Of a stretch of DNA of 64,000 bases, positions 1 to 7,713 are shown in pieces. Within the stretch, counting starts at the first letter, position 1; every line of letters begins with the position of its first letter. This stretch comes from Desulfofundulus thermobenzoicus (GTDB taxonomy: Bacteria; Bacillota; Desulfotomaculia; Desulfotomaculales; Desulfovirgulaceae): assembly GCF_009428905.1 (NCBI RefSeq), contig NZ_WHYR01000017.1, positions 1 through 64,000 on the forward strand, written 5' to 3'. The notes under the pieces were generated by a model. That model ran no database searches. It had not been told where the DNA came from and saw only the letters and a program-made list of their open reading frames with translations. A program made the translations under genes and the position numbers.

Positions 1-2126
1 CCCCCCCCCCCGCTTACATTATATACCAGCTCGTCGTGCGGTATCCGCAAGAATGCTTCCACCACCCGGGGGTCAAATTGACTGCCGGCGAACCGCTCCA
101 GTTCCCTGCATGCCCAGTCCCTGGTGAATGCCTTCCTGTATGGTCTGGCGGAGGTCATGGCATCGTAAGTGTCGGCTACGCGGAGTATACGCGCCAGAAG
201 CGGAATTTTTTCACCCGAAAGGCCAGCCGGGTAACCGCCACCCCCATAGTCTTCGTGGTGGTGCCTGACGGCCGCTATTACTGCCTCAGGAAACCGGGCC
301 GGCTCCAAAATTCTGGCCCCCACTTCGGGGTGGTTTTTCACTTCTTCTCTTTCTTCCCGGGTAAGGGGACCGGGCTTGAGAAGAATGTCCTCACGCACGC
401 CAATCTTGCCGATGTCGTGCAAAAGCCCGGCCATATAAACCTGTTCCTGCTCTTCATCACCAAGTCCCAGCAGACGGGCACATGAGCGTGCCCATCTGGC
501 TACCCGGATGGAATGCCCCTTTGTGTATAAGTCCTTGGCCTCCAGTGCCGCTGCCAGCGCCTGTACGGTGCTCAAGTAGTACTCCCGCAGCGCGGCGTAA
601 AGACGCGCGTTCTCCAGCGCCAGGCCCATTTGACTGGCGATGGTCGCCAGGTAGCCGATTTCTTCTTCACCCCAGCGCCGCGGCACGGAGGAATGAAACG
701 CCAGCGTTCCCAACAGTTTTCCCATGGCCAGCACAGGTACCATGGCCATGGATCTGACTTCTATTTCCTGAGGCCGGCATGGCAGATCAATACCGGCCGT
801 ATTTATATCTTCTATTGCCATGGGCTCTTTCGCCCGTATTACCTGATTAATCAGGGGACAGGTGGTGCTCGCTGCCGACGAAACACGTACCTCGTTGCAT
901 ATCCCTTTCTTCAGCCCCTCACCCGCTTTGAGCACCACCTCCCCGTTCTTTTCTTCGTGTACTCGTAACGTGCACCACGGTGTACCAAAATGTTCTCTTA
1001 AGCTCGCCAGAGTTCTCTCAACTATCAGGTCCGCATCGAGGCTACTTGCTATCCCCTTCCCCACTTCAATAAGCCATTCCAGCATTGCTGCCCTTTCCTG
1101 CACCTTTCGGAAAAGACGGGCATTTTCCAGTGCCAGCCCCAGAGCGGTGCCCAGTGTGGTCAAGAAGACGGTTTCCTCTTCGGTGAAGCGCCGGCCTTCC
1201 GGCCTGCCCGCCAGGGTAAGTACCCCCGTCACCTTGCCTCCGACAGTGAGGGGTATTGCAACCGCCGGCCGCTTTTCTTCGGGCGTACGTTCTCCGGGAC
1301 GGCTGTCAAAGTGAGCGGCTGTAACTTCCCGCCCAACAGCAGCTATTATTTCCCCCGCAGGAATGACCCTCAGTTCGCTGCACGGCTCTATGGTAGCTGC
1401 CACTTCGGCATCTGCCGCCTCCACTTCCGTCTCGCCCAGCATTATCACCGAACCGCTGGTGGCACCGGTCAATTCCAGTGCCGCCTGAAGCCCCTGCCGG
1501 GCAGCCCCGGCCACCTGCAGGCTGCCGGAAACAGTTTTGCTGAATTCAAATAGGGCGGTCAGTTCGTCTACCCTTTTCTGTAATTCATGCCTGGTGAACA
1601 ACATCCGGGCCACGGTTTCCGTAACTTCCCGTATCATCTCCATGGCGGTCAAAAGCCGCTCCTCAGGCCAGATGGGTACCGTTTTGGCCGCCGACAGAAG
1701 CTCCTTCCGGTCAATGCCGGTTTCCCGGGCCAGCTGCGCCACTGCCTCTTCTGCCAGCGGCTGCAGCGCTACGTTGCCGCCAATCAGTACCGCCACCGTT
1801 TCTCCTGCCACCCGTAGGGGTACTACCAGGTGTACCAGACCGGCATGGCAGTTGCGGAGGACCGGTTTCCCCGCGTCCATAGCAGCTCTGGCAGAAACCA
1901 CACGTGAAGCCGCGCACCTGGCTCTTCCTTCTGGATTAGTATTATTAAGCAGGGCGCAGAAAGAGCACAGGTTGGAGATTTCGATGAGCGGGCTCCCGTC
2001 CGGGTATGTGATCAAAGTCGCCAATCCCAGGGCCCGGCTCATACTCTCCTGAAGTTTTTGTAAGCCGATCTGTTTCAGTTCTTCGTAGTATCGCATTAAT
2101 CTTCCTTTCTCCATAAAATGAACCAT
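1..2126 (-). CDS. PocR-GAF-GAF-HD-GYP signalling protein (3' end cut by window edge)
   Basis: Likely cyclic-di-GMP phosphodiesterase or related HD-GYP hydrolase with multi-domain sensing. The minus-strand frame is open from the start to position 1 with no stop, so the C-terminus lies outside the window. The N-terminus resembles a PocR ligand-sensing domain (cysteine pair in NLCSFCALLN, about residues 45-55), followed by two GAF domains (each ending in a GLALENARL helix near 1150-1120 and 640-600) and then an HD-GYP domain with GHSIRVARWA, LLHDIGKIGV and the RHHHEDYGGGGYPAG stretch. No receiver or membrane segment is seen, so it is probably cytosolic. AGGAGG lies just before ATG 2126; ATG 2096 preceded by GGAAG is an alternative start. 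The last visible bases are an 11-base G run on the coding strand. Confidence 0.88.
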   Translation of the reverse strand, partial: MVHFMEKGRLMRYYEELKQIGLQKLQESMSRALGLATLITYPDGSPLIEISNLCSFCALLNNTNPEGRARCAASRVVSARAAMDAGKPVLRNCHAGLVHLVVPLRVAGETVAVLIGGNVALQPLAEEAVAQLARETGIDRKELLSAAKTVPIWPEERLLTAMEMIREVTETVARMLFTRHELQKRVDELTALFEFSKTVSGSLQVAGAARQGLQAALELTGATSGSVIMLGETEVEAADAEVAATIEPCSELRVIPAGEIIAAVGREVTAAHFDSRPGERTPEEKRPAVAIPLTVGGKVTGVLTLAGRPEGRRFTEEETVFLTTLGTALGLALENARLFRKVQERAAMLEWLIEVGKGIASSLDADLIVERTLASLREHFGTPWCTLRVHEEKNGEVVLKAGEGLKKGICNEVRVSSAASTTCPLINQVIRAKEPMAIEDINTAGIDLPCRPQEIEVRSMAMVPVLAMGKLLGTLAFHSSVPRRWGEEEIGYLATIASQMGLALENARLYAALREYYLSTVQALAAALEAKDLYTKGHSIRVARWARSCARLLGLGDEEQEQVYMAGLLHDIGKIGVREDILLKPGPLTREEREEVKNHPEVGARILEPARFPEAVIAAVRHHHEDYGGGGYPAGLSGEKIPLLARILRVADTYDAMTSARPYRKAFTRDWACRELERFAGSQFDPRVVEAFLRIPHDELVYNVSGGG

Positions 2127-2394
2127 ATACCTCCTGCTGGCAGTGCTTGCTGGAAAAGACCTGCTTTATTTCGACGTTTTTCAAGAAAATTATTCCCTGT
2201 CCATGTCATGGCGTACCATAGCTATCCACCGGGATAGAAATATGTAATACCTTGAAATTTCGATTGAAATGCACGTTTTTCCTGCTTTGCCAGAAAAGAA
2301 AATGGTTTGCAAAACCCCCCGGGTCAGGCGACACCTGCCGACAAAAAAACTCCGGGAATGCCGGAGCTATGGAGTGCACTTTACGGGAAAGAAT

Positions 2395-2526
2395 ATGGCC
2401 GATGATGAACTGGCCCGCAACAAAATGGTGCGGAAGACCGGCCGCCTGGCCGTATCCACCATCACCGGTGGAAGTCATGTGGTGGTGGAATTCAACCGGG
2501 GAGAACTGGAGAGGTTGCTGCACTGA
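2395..2526 (+). CDS. Small hypothetical protein (43 aa)
   Basis: A short plus-strand frame encoding a basic/acidic 43-residue peptide beginning MADDELARNK and ending in VVVEFNRGELERLL. It follows a leader with two small hairpins (CAGG/CCTG near 2325-2338 and CTCCGG/CCGGAG at 2350-2366) and ends just before a strong hairpin shared with convergent trxA. A GGGAAAG stretch lies a few bases before the ATG. The frame extends upstream to 2269, but that part reads like non-coding sequence. Family not recognised. It could be a real small protein or a chance frame. Confidence 0.4.
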   Translation: MADDELARNKMVRKTGRLAVSTITGGSHVVVEFNRGELERLLH

Positions 2527-2537
2527 AAGGATTGATA

Positions 2538-2569
2538 GGTGGTGGTCCCGGGAAAAGGGATCCACCACC
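2538..2569. terminator. Strong hairpin between convergent genes
   Basis: GGTGGTGG plus TCCC pairs with GGGA plus CCACCACC around a short loop, between the plus-strand small ORF and minus-strand trxA. No U-run follows on either strand, so it is not a classical intrinsic terminator. It may still block read-through or stabilise 3' ends. Confidence 0.4.
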
Positions 2570-2602
2570 TCCACATCCACATACAACGGCTGATAAACTC
2601 GC

Positions 2603-2920
2603 TTACAGCAGGCTTTCCAGCTTTTTGGCCAGCACACCCTTGGGGGTATAGCCCACCACCTGCCCCACTGCCTGGCCGCCTTTAAACAAAATCATAGTCG
2701 GAATGCTCATCACCCCGTAGCGGCTGGCCAGTTCCCGGTTCTGGTCCACATTGACCTTGGCCACCTTTGCCTTCCCGGCAAATTCCCCGGCCAGCTCATC
2801 AATAATGGGAGCCATGCTGCGGCAGGGGCCGCACCAGGGAGCCCAGAAATCCACCAGAACCGGCTGACTGGATTGCAGCACCTCGGTCTCAAAGTTGTTT
2901 TCATTTAATTCCAGCGCCAT
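2603..2920 (-). CDS. trxA: Thioredoxin
   Basis: Cytosolic disulfide reductase of 105 aa, the normal thioredoxin length. The active site WCGPC is at about residues 29-33 within DFWAPWCGPCRSM, and the cis-proline loop is in GVMSIPTMILFKGG. It is the first of two thioredoxins in the window; the second is at 19059-19388. Its neighbours are an FmdB zinc ribbon and a 4Fe-4S ferredoxin upstream on the same strand. No dedicated thioredoxin reductase gene is adjacent. Confidence 0.96.
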   Translation of the reverse strand: MALELNENNFETEVLQSSQPVLVDFWAPWCGPCRSMAPIIDELAGEFAGKAKVAKVNVDQNRELASRYGVMSIPTMILFKGGQAVGQVVGYTPKGVLAKKLESLL

Positions 2921-2997
2921 TTGCCTCCACTCCTTTATAACTTTTTAAACTCATAAGCCTATTAACCGGGGCCTCCGGCCCCGGATGGTCAAATACC

Positions 2998-3198
2998 TCA
3001 GCCGCCGGCGGAACCGGATCCCGTCCGTCCGCCGCCACAACCGCCGCCGCCCTTAACCTGCACGGCGCAGCCGGTGATCAGCTGGCTCACTTTTTTGCTC
3101 CCGCACCGGGGACAGGTAACCTTATCCCTTTCGCTGATCCCCATCAAAAGCGTAAATTTGTGGCCGCAATCCTCGCAGCGGAAGTCATAAATGGGCAT
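2998..3198 (-). CDS. FmdB-family zinc ribbon protein
   Basis: A 66-aa protein. It starts MPIYDFRCEDCGHKF and has a second knuckle CPRCGS, giving the paired CxxC zinc ribbon typical of FmdB-type putative regulatory proteins. The C-terminus is a glycine-rich tail. AGGAGGTG precedes the ATG at 3198 with good spacing, which rules out the longer upstream frame. Role unknown; the family is small, cytosolic and often near redox or C1 genes. Confidence 0.85.
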   Translation of the reverse strand: MPIYDFRCEDCGHKFTLLMGISERDKVTCPRCGSKKVSQLITGCAVQVKGGGGCGGGRTGSGSAGG

Positions 3199-3238
3199 TT
3201 TATAAACACCTCCTGCCGGTGAAATTTTTCCTGAAAGG

Positions 3239-3412
3239 TCAGGCTGCCGTAATGGCCCCGTTGGGGCAGGTGAAGATACATTCTTCACAATCCTGGCACA
3301 GCTGCGGGTTCACCCTGGCCAGTTTGGCCTCTACGGTGATGGCCCGGTAAGGACAAACCCGGGCACAGGCCCCACAGCCGGCGCATAAATCCTTGACCAC
3401 AAAGGCTGCCAT
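3239..3412 (-). CDS. Small 2x[4Fe-4S] ferredoxin
   Basis: A 57-aa electron carrier with two complete cluster motifs: CAGCGACARVCP near the N-terminus and CQDCEECIFTCP near the C-terminus. This is the usual clostridial-type 8Fe ferredoxin size. It starts MAAFVVKDL with GGGAG upstream and lies 40 bases before the FmdB gene on the same strand, so the two may be co-transcribed. Partner enzyme not evident here. Confidence 0.9.
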   Translation of the reverse strand: MAAFVVKDLCAGCGACARVCPYRAITVEAKLARVNPQLCQDCEECIFTCPNGAITAA

Positions 3413-3639
3413 GGTTACCGTCTCCCGTTTTTCTTCTATTATACTCTAAATAAACTTCGCTTGCAATATAATTAACAGAAATTTAACTTATAATTTAATA
3501 TACCCCATAGTGTACCATCATGGTCAGCAAAGATCAACCGGTGTAGATAAAAGAGTGGTGAAGATATCTGTGTCCATAAACCCGTACTGGTAGTACAGGA
3601 TGAAACGTCATCATTCCAGTTTGCGAAAAAGGCACGGGA

Positions 3640-3674
3640 TAAAAAGAAAACACCATCCGGCCGGGACCGGCCGG
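3640..3674 (-). terminator. Intrinsic terminator after triple-HTH gene
   Basis: On the minus strand CCGGCCG-GTCC-CGGCCGG (3657-3674) is followed by a T-rich tract, just past the stop of the regulator gene. The rest of 3413-3710 shows no convincing gene. Confidence 0.65.
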
Positions 3675-3710
3675 CGGGTATGGTCCGGCGGTATGGTCCA
3701 CCGGCCTGCA

Positions 3711-4487
3711 CTACGGACGCTCATTTAAATCAGAGCGTTTAAACAGCTGAATAAAGTTCAGCACGAACTGCAGTTCCTTCTGGGTCAGGTTGCAAACCAG
3801 GCTCAAAACGGCCTGGACATTGGGGTGCATCAGCAGTTCCCGCAGCTCCGGGTTCATCAGACTGAGCATCTGGTCTACAGCACCGGGTTCCATTATAAAA
3901 TAGCAGGGTGAAACGCCCATAACTTCAGACAGCTTCTCCAGCGTCTTCAGTGAGGGCTGTACTTTTCCCTGCTCAATCTGGCCGATAAGACCGGCGGTGA
4001 CCCCGGCCAGGTTGGCCAGCTGCGCCTGGGTGAGCCCGTATTCCTCCCGCAGGGCTTTCAGTTTGTGGCCCAGGGAACCCTCCTGTCCCATGATGGAGGT
4101 GGGGGAGACATCCAGGCCCTCGGCAATGCGTTTTAAGGTACTCAGGGCCGGATAAACGGTACCCCGTTCAATTTCACTCAAATAGGACAGGGAGATGCCC
4201 GCCCTGGCGGCCAGGTCCTGCAGGGAAAGATTCTTTTCCGCCCGCAAAAGGCGTATTTTATCCCCCAGGGACAGGCCGCTGTCGGTGACATCTCCCTCGA
4301 TAAGCAGCGTTTTGGGTACATTCAGGGCTGCAGCCAGTTTATCAATGGTTTTCAGGGAAGGCCGTTTCGAACCCCGTTCAATTTCACTTAAATAAGAAAG
4401 GGACAAATTTGCCCGCCTGGCCAGATCCTGCAGGGTATAACCCCTTTCTTCCCGCAGGGAGCGGATTTTTTCCCCCTTTACAATCAT
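3711..4487 (-). CDS. Transcriptional regulator with three tandem XRE-type HTH domains
   Basis: A 258-aa DNA-binding protein with three consecutive HTH_3/Cro-CI domains at about residues 3-62, 73-130 and 140-195. Each follows the pattern lr.ek..sLqdLA..a.lS..yLSeIErG. The first two are near-duplicates (both contain LSLSYLSEIERG-like helices), while the third has the recognition segment AGVTAGLIGQIEQG. The C-terminal 60 residues are helical, leucine-rich and may form a dimerisation region. It stands alone with its own terminator. Targets unknown. A protein reading three half-sites or an extended operator is plausible. Confidence 0.85.
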   Translation of the reverse strand: MIVKGEKIRSLREERGYTLQDLARRANLSLSYLSEIERGSKRPSLKTIDKLAAALNVPKTLLIEGDVTDSGLSLGDKIRLLRAEKNLSLQDLAARAGISLSYLSEIERGTVYPALSTLKRIAEGLDVSPTSIMGQEGSLGHKLKALREEYGLTQAQLANLAGVTAGLIGQIEQGKVQPSLKTLEKLSEVMGVSPCYFIMEPGAVDQMLSLMNPELRELLMHPNVQAVLSLVCNLTQKELQFVLNFIQLFKRSDLNERP

Positions 4488-4576
4488 TCACAACACTCCC
4501 AAAACAAATTATACTATTATCCTACTATAATTACACTAAGCAGTCAATTCGCCCTGCGAAAAAAAGACCGGCATAC

Positions 4577-6328
4577 TTAAGCCGGCGGCAGTGGTAGAAT
4601 TTGCTCCATTATTTCCCGGAATACCGGAGCGGCACTTTCACCGCCGCTGATTCCCTCCCGCACCAGCACGGTGATTGTATAACGGGGATCGTGTACTGGT
4701 GCGTATCCGGAAAACCAGGCGTTGACCCGCCCGTGGTCGTCCACCTGGGCGGAACCGGTCTTGCCGGCGCTGCCGCAACCGGGCAGATAGGCTTCCCTTC
4801 CCACACCGCGGGTGGTCACCTGTTCCATCATTTCCCTCAGCTGGGCAACTACGGAGGGCGGGAGCACCCGGTGACCTTTTTCCACCGGAAAGGTGCGCAC
4901 CGGCCGGCCCCCGTCGTCCCGCAGTTCCATGACCAGCCGGGGCTGGATATAAGTGCCGTTATTGGCCAGGACATTGATCATGGCCGCCAGCTGTACCGGA
5001 GTGGCCAGCACCGGCCCCTGGCCCAGACTGCTGTTTACCAGGTTGTGGGAGGCGGCAATCAGGCCCAGATCCTGGCGCGGGTCCGGGGTAACCGGATAAC
5101 CGGTAATGGCCTGGTTATCCAGACCGAAACGGCGGGCATATTCAATAATTTTTTCCGGCCCCAGTTCCAACCCCACCCGGACAAAAACGGGGTTGCAGGA
5201 TTCGGCGAAGGCCCGGCTGAAGTTGATGTTTCCATGGCCGGGGCCGTACCAGCAGCGCACCGGCTCATCTGCACTGCCCCGGCAGGTAAATCTGCTGTCG
5301 GGGGTAACCAATCCTTCGGCCAGGGCGGCAGCCGCCACCACCACTTTAAATACTGAGCCGGGTTGAAAAAGGGCGGTGGCCTGATCCATAAAGGTGCCCT
5401 TTTCCCCGGTTAAAAGGTAACCGGGCAGGGCTTCCGGGCGGGGATCATAGGCGGGACGGCTGGCCAGGGCCAGGATATCGCCCGTCCGGGTATCCATAAC
5501 CACCACGGCCCCTTTTTTCACCCGCCGGTCCATGACATTTTCCACCACCTGCTGGATGCGGGCATCGATGGTGGTGACCACATGCCGCCGCCCGGGATCC
5601 TTCCGGCCGGAAGCGAACTGCAAACCCAGCCCCGGCAGGGGACGGCCGGCGGCATCCACAAACAACCGGGCTGCATCCCGGGGCCGGGTGGCTTTTAACT
5701 CCTGTTCATAAAATTTTTCCAGCCCCGCCTGGCCAATCCAGTCGTTCAGTTGATAGGCCTTCCCGCTGCTGTTTTGTAAGGCAGCCAGTTCCGTCCGGGA
5801 TTGCGCACGCCCCAGGTAGCCCACCACCTGAACCGCCAGCGGCCTGGGACCATATCTGAAAGATACCGGCAGAACCACTATACCCGGCATACCTTTCTCC
5901 CGGATGGTTTCCACCATCCCGGGGGTAAGGTCGCGGGGCAGGTATGCAGGATCCCCGGTCAGGTAGGGAGATATCCGGTCCGCCGGAACCCCCAGGACGG
6001 TCCCCAGAAATCTGGCCGCCTCCGTCCGGTCGGGGATCAGGGAGGGAAAGACCACCACCCGGTTTGCCTGCAGCCGACCGGTCAGGGACTGTCCCCGGCG
6101 GTCCAGAATGTCGCCCCGCGGGTAATCTTCCAGGTAAAGGGAGCGGGTTTGCCGTTCCAGGGCTAAAAAGGCATATTGCTCCCCCCGCCCGATTTGAATT
6201 ACTCCCAGGTGCATCAATAGCAGGGCAAAGGCAAGCAAAAAAAAGGAAAATAGAAAAAGCAGGCGTTTGCCGTATACCGTAACAAACCATTCCTTTTCAG
6301 CCGTTTTCATCCAATAGCTTGACCGCAT
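4577..6328 (-). CDS. Class B penicillin-binding protein (peptidoglycan transpeptidase)
   Basis: A D,D-transpeptidase cross-linking peptidoglycan outside the membrane. One N-terminal membrane helix (about residues 22-46) precedes a PBP-dimer domain with RGDILDRRG. The transpeptidase domain has SVFK (residues 325-328, nucleophile), SCN (377-379) and KTG (523-525). The 583 aa match the PbpA/PbpI type, and its place near mltG, ruvX and alaS resembles the B. subtilis pbpI region. The start is uncertain: ATG 6328 has AGGAG about 14 bases upstream, while ATG 6310 overlaps the TGA of a small upstream ORF as ATGA, which would suggest translational coupling. Confidence 0.93.
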   Translation of the reverse strand: MRSSYWMKTAEKEWFVTVYGKRLLFLFSFFLLAFALLLMHLGVIQIGRGEQYAFLALERQTRSLYLEDYPRGDILDRRGQSLTGRLQANRVVVFPSLIPDRTEAARFLGTVLGVPADRISPYLTGDPAYLPRDLTPGMVETIREKGMPGIVVLPVSFRYGPRPLAVQVVGYLGRAQSRTELAALQNSSGKAYQLNDWIGQAGLEKFYEQELKATRPRDAARLFVDAAGRPLPGLGLQFASGRKDPGRRHVVTTIDARIQQVVENVMDRRVKKGAVVVMDTRTGDILALASRPAYDPRPEALPGYLLTGEKGTFMDQATALFQPGSVFKVVVAAAALAEGLVTPDSRFTCRGSADEPVRCWYGPGHGNINFSRAFAESCNPVFVRVGLELGPEKIIEYARRFGLDNQAITGYPVTPDPRQDLGLIAASHNLVNSSLGQGPVLATPVQLAAMINVLANNGTYIQPRLVMELRDDGGRPVRTFPVEKGHRVLPPSVVAQLREMMEQVTTRGVGREAYLPGCGSAGKTGSAQVDDHGRVNAWFSGYAPVHDPRYTITVLVREGISGGESAAPVFREIMEQILPLPPA

Positions 6329-6432
6329 AAAGCACCGGCTATACTCCTGCCGCCAAGCAGAAAATAAGGTGCCGGCACCCCGCTTTTGCTTTCCAGCGCC
6401 TTACGGGTCAACACCAGGTAGCTGTTTAACAT
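6307..6432 (-). CDS. Possible 41-aa ORF coupled to the PBP gene
   Basis: Fills the 240-base gap between mltG and the PBP. It reads MLNSYLVLTRKALESKSG and ends in GRSIAGALCGQAIG. Its TGA overlaps the PBP ATG at 6310 as ATGA. No good ribosome binding site is seen before its ATG, and the reading frame continues upstream without an obvious start. It could be a small gene, a decayed gene end, or chance. Confidence 0.25.
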   Translation of the reverse strand: MLNSYLVLTRKALESKSGVPAPYFLLGGRSIAGALCGQAIG

Positions 6433-6570
6433 GTAGCGGCCGGGATGGACGAATGCATACGGCCCGGTGCGCAAGCACCTGCGGGGGTATGTGCAACCGG
6501 GCTGCGGATGGTACGGGTTTCTTCCAGGAGGAGTTCCCGGGCCAGTATAAGGAGTTCAGGGGGTTGGGGA

Positions 6571-7611
6571 TTAGCGCAGGTATTTGCGTTTATTGGCATT
6601 GTGTTCCTCCAGGTTGGTGGCAAAGGCATGGGTGCCGTCGGGCCTGGCCACATAGTAAAGAAAAGGGGTTTTGGCCGGCTGCACGGCGGCCAGCAGGGAC
6701 GCCTCCCCCGGAGAGGAGATGGGTCCCGGGGGAAGGCCGTTGACCCGGTAGGTGTTATAGGGGGAATCCACCTCCAGATCCTTATAATACAGCTTTGCCC
6801 GCTGGCTGCCCAGGGCGTACTGCACCGTGGCATCCACCTGCAGGGGCATCCCCCGCTCCAGCCGGTTGCGAATCACTCCTGATATGATTGTCCTCTCCTC
6901 ATCCACCCTGGCTTCCCGTTCAATCATGGAAGCGATAATCACCGCCTGGCGGAGGGTTAATCCGGCTTCTTTCGCCCGCCGGGCATAATCCATCTCCTTT
7001 AGTTTCCGGTCAAAGCGGGAAAGCATCAGGTCCAGAATCTCATGGGCGGAGGCGCCGTTTCCCACCCGGTAGGTGTCGGGAAAAAGATAGCCTTCCAGGC
7101 GGTTGGGACCGGCCGGAACATCCCTTAAAAAGGGGTAATCGAAGCAGTCTTTCGTCGCCGAAGCAAGAAAAGCGTCCCGGCTCACCAGACCCCGCCGCTG
7201 CAGCAAATCCGCCGTTTGCACCAGGGTAAAACCTTCGGGAATGGTAAAAACCAGGCCCTCGTCGGTCCCCGTCCCCCTGAGCAGCTGGTGCACAATCTGG
7301 GGCAGGGACTGGGCGGTGGTGAACTGGTAGTGGCCGGCCTTAAGCCGGCCATCCACTCCCAGCATGCGGGCATAGTATTTAAAAAACCAGGCGCTGTGCA
7401 CCAGCCCCTGTTCCTGGAGCAGGCGCCCGATTACGGCACTGGAGGAAGAGGGAGAGATGGTCACCTCCCTGGTTTCCCCCGGGGGATAGCCCGCCGGAGA
7501 AAGGAGGATCATAATGCCGGCACCCGCCAGCCACACGGCAAGAAAAATTCCAACCAGCACCGCAAATAACTGTTTTTTCGTTTGGATACCCGGAATTGAA
7601 CAAACTTTCAT
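6571..7611 (-). CDS. mltG: Endolytic murein transglycosylase MltG (YceG-like)
   Basis: Membrane-anchored lytic transglycosylase that cleaves nascent glycan strands and is thought to set glycan length. It has 346 aa with one N-terminal membrane helix (about residues 14-37). It then has a LysM-like region, and a catalytic domain with LEGYLFPDTY and IIASMIEREAR, whose Glu is the family catalytic residue. PPGPISSPGEASL near the C-terminus is also typical. It sits upstream of the PBP on the same strand, consistent with a joint peptidoglycan role. Confidence 0.95.
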   Translation of the reverse strand: MKVCSIPGIQTKKQLFAVLVGIFLAVWLAGAGIMILLSPAGYPPGETREVTISPSSSSAVIGRLLQEQGLVHSAWFFKYYARMLGVDGRLKAGHYQFTTAQSLPQIVHQLLRGTGTDEGLVFTIPEGFTLVQTADLLQRRGLVSRDAFLASATKDCFDYPFLRDVPAGPNRLEGYLFPDTYRVGNGASAHEILDLMLSRFDRKLKEMDYARRAKEAGLTLRQAVIIASMIEREARVDEERTIISGVIRNRLERGMPLQVDATVQYALGSQRAKLYYKDLEVDSPYNTYRVNGLPPGPISSPGEASLLAAVQPAKTPFLYYVARPDGTHAFATNLEEHNANKRKYLR

Positions 7612-7713
7612 AATATAACCTGCCGTTTAGCCGGGACTTTAAATCCATTATACTTTAAACTGCCGTAAAAAAACAGCCGTTGCCACCGGTCACCGCCGGC
7701 CGGGAAAGGGAGC

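Noticed and set aside
2290-2400. Cyclic-di-GMP riboswitch
   Set aside because: Only scattered short matches; the conserved core spacing and tetraloop receptor are missing, so it is kept as an observation rather than a feature.
3472-3711. A 79-codon minus-strand frame after the triple-HTH gene
   Set aside because: It contains the terminator hairpin, lacks a binding site, and its composition is not protein-like.
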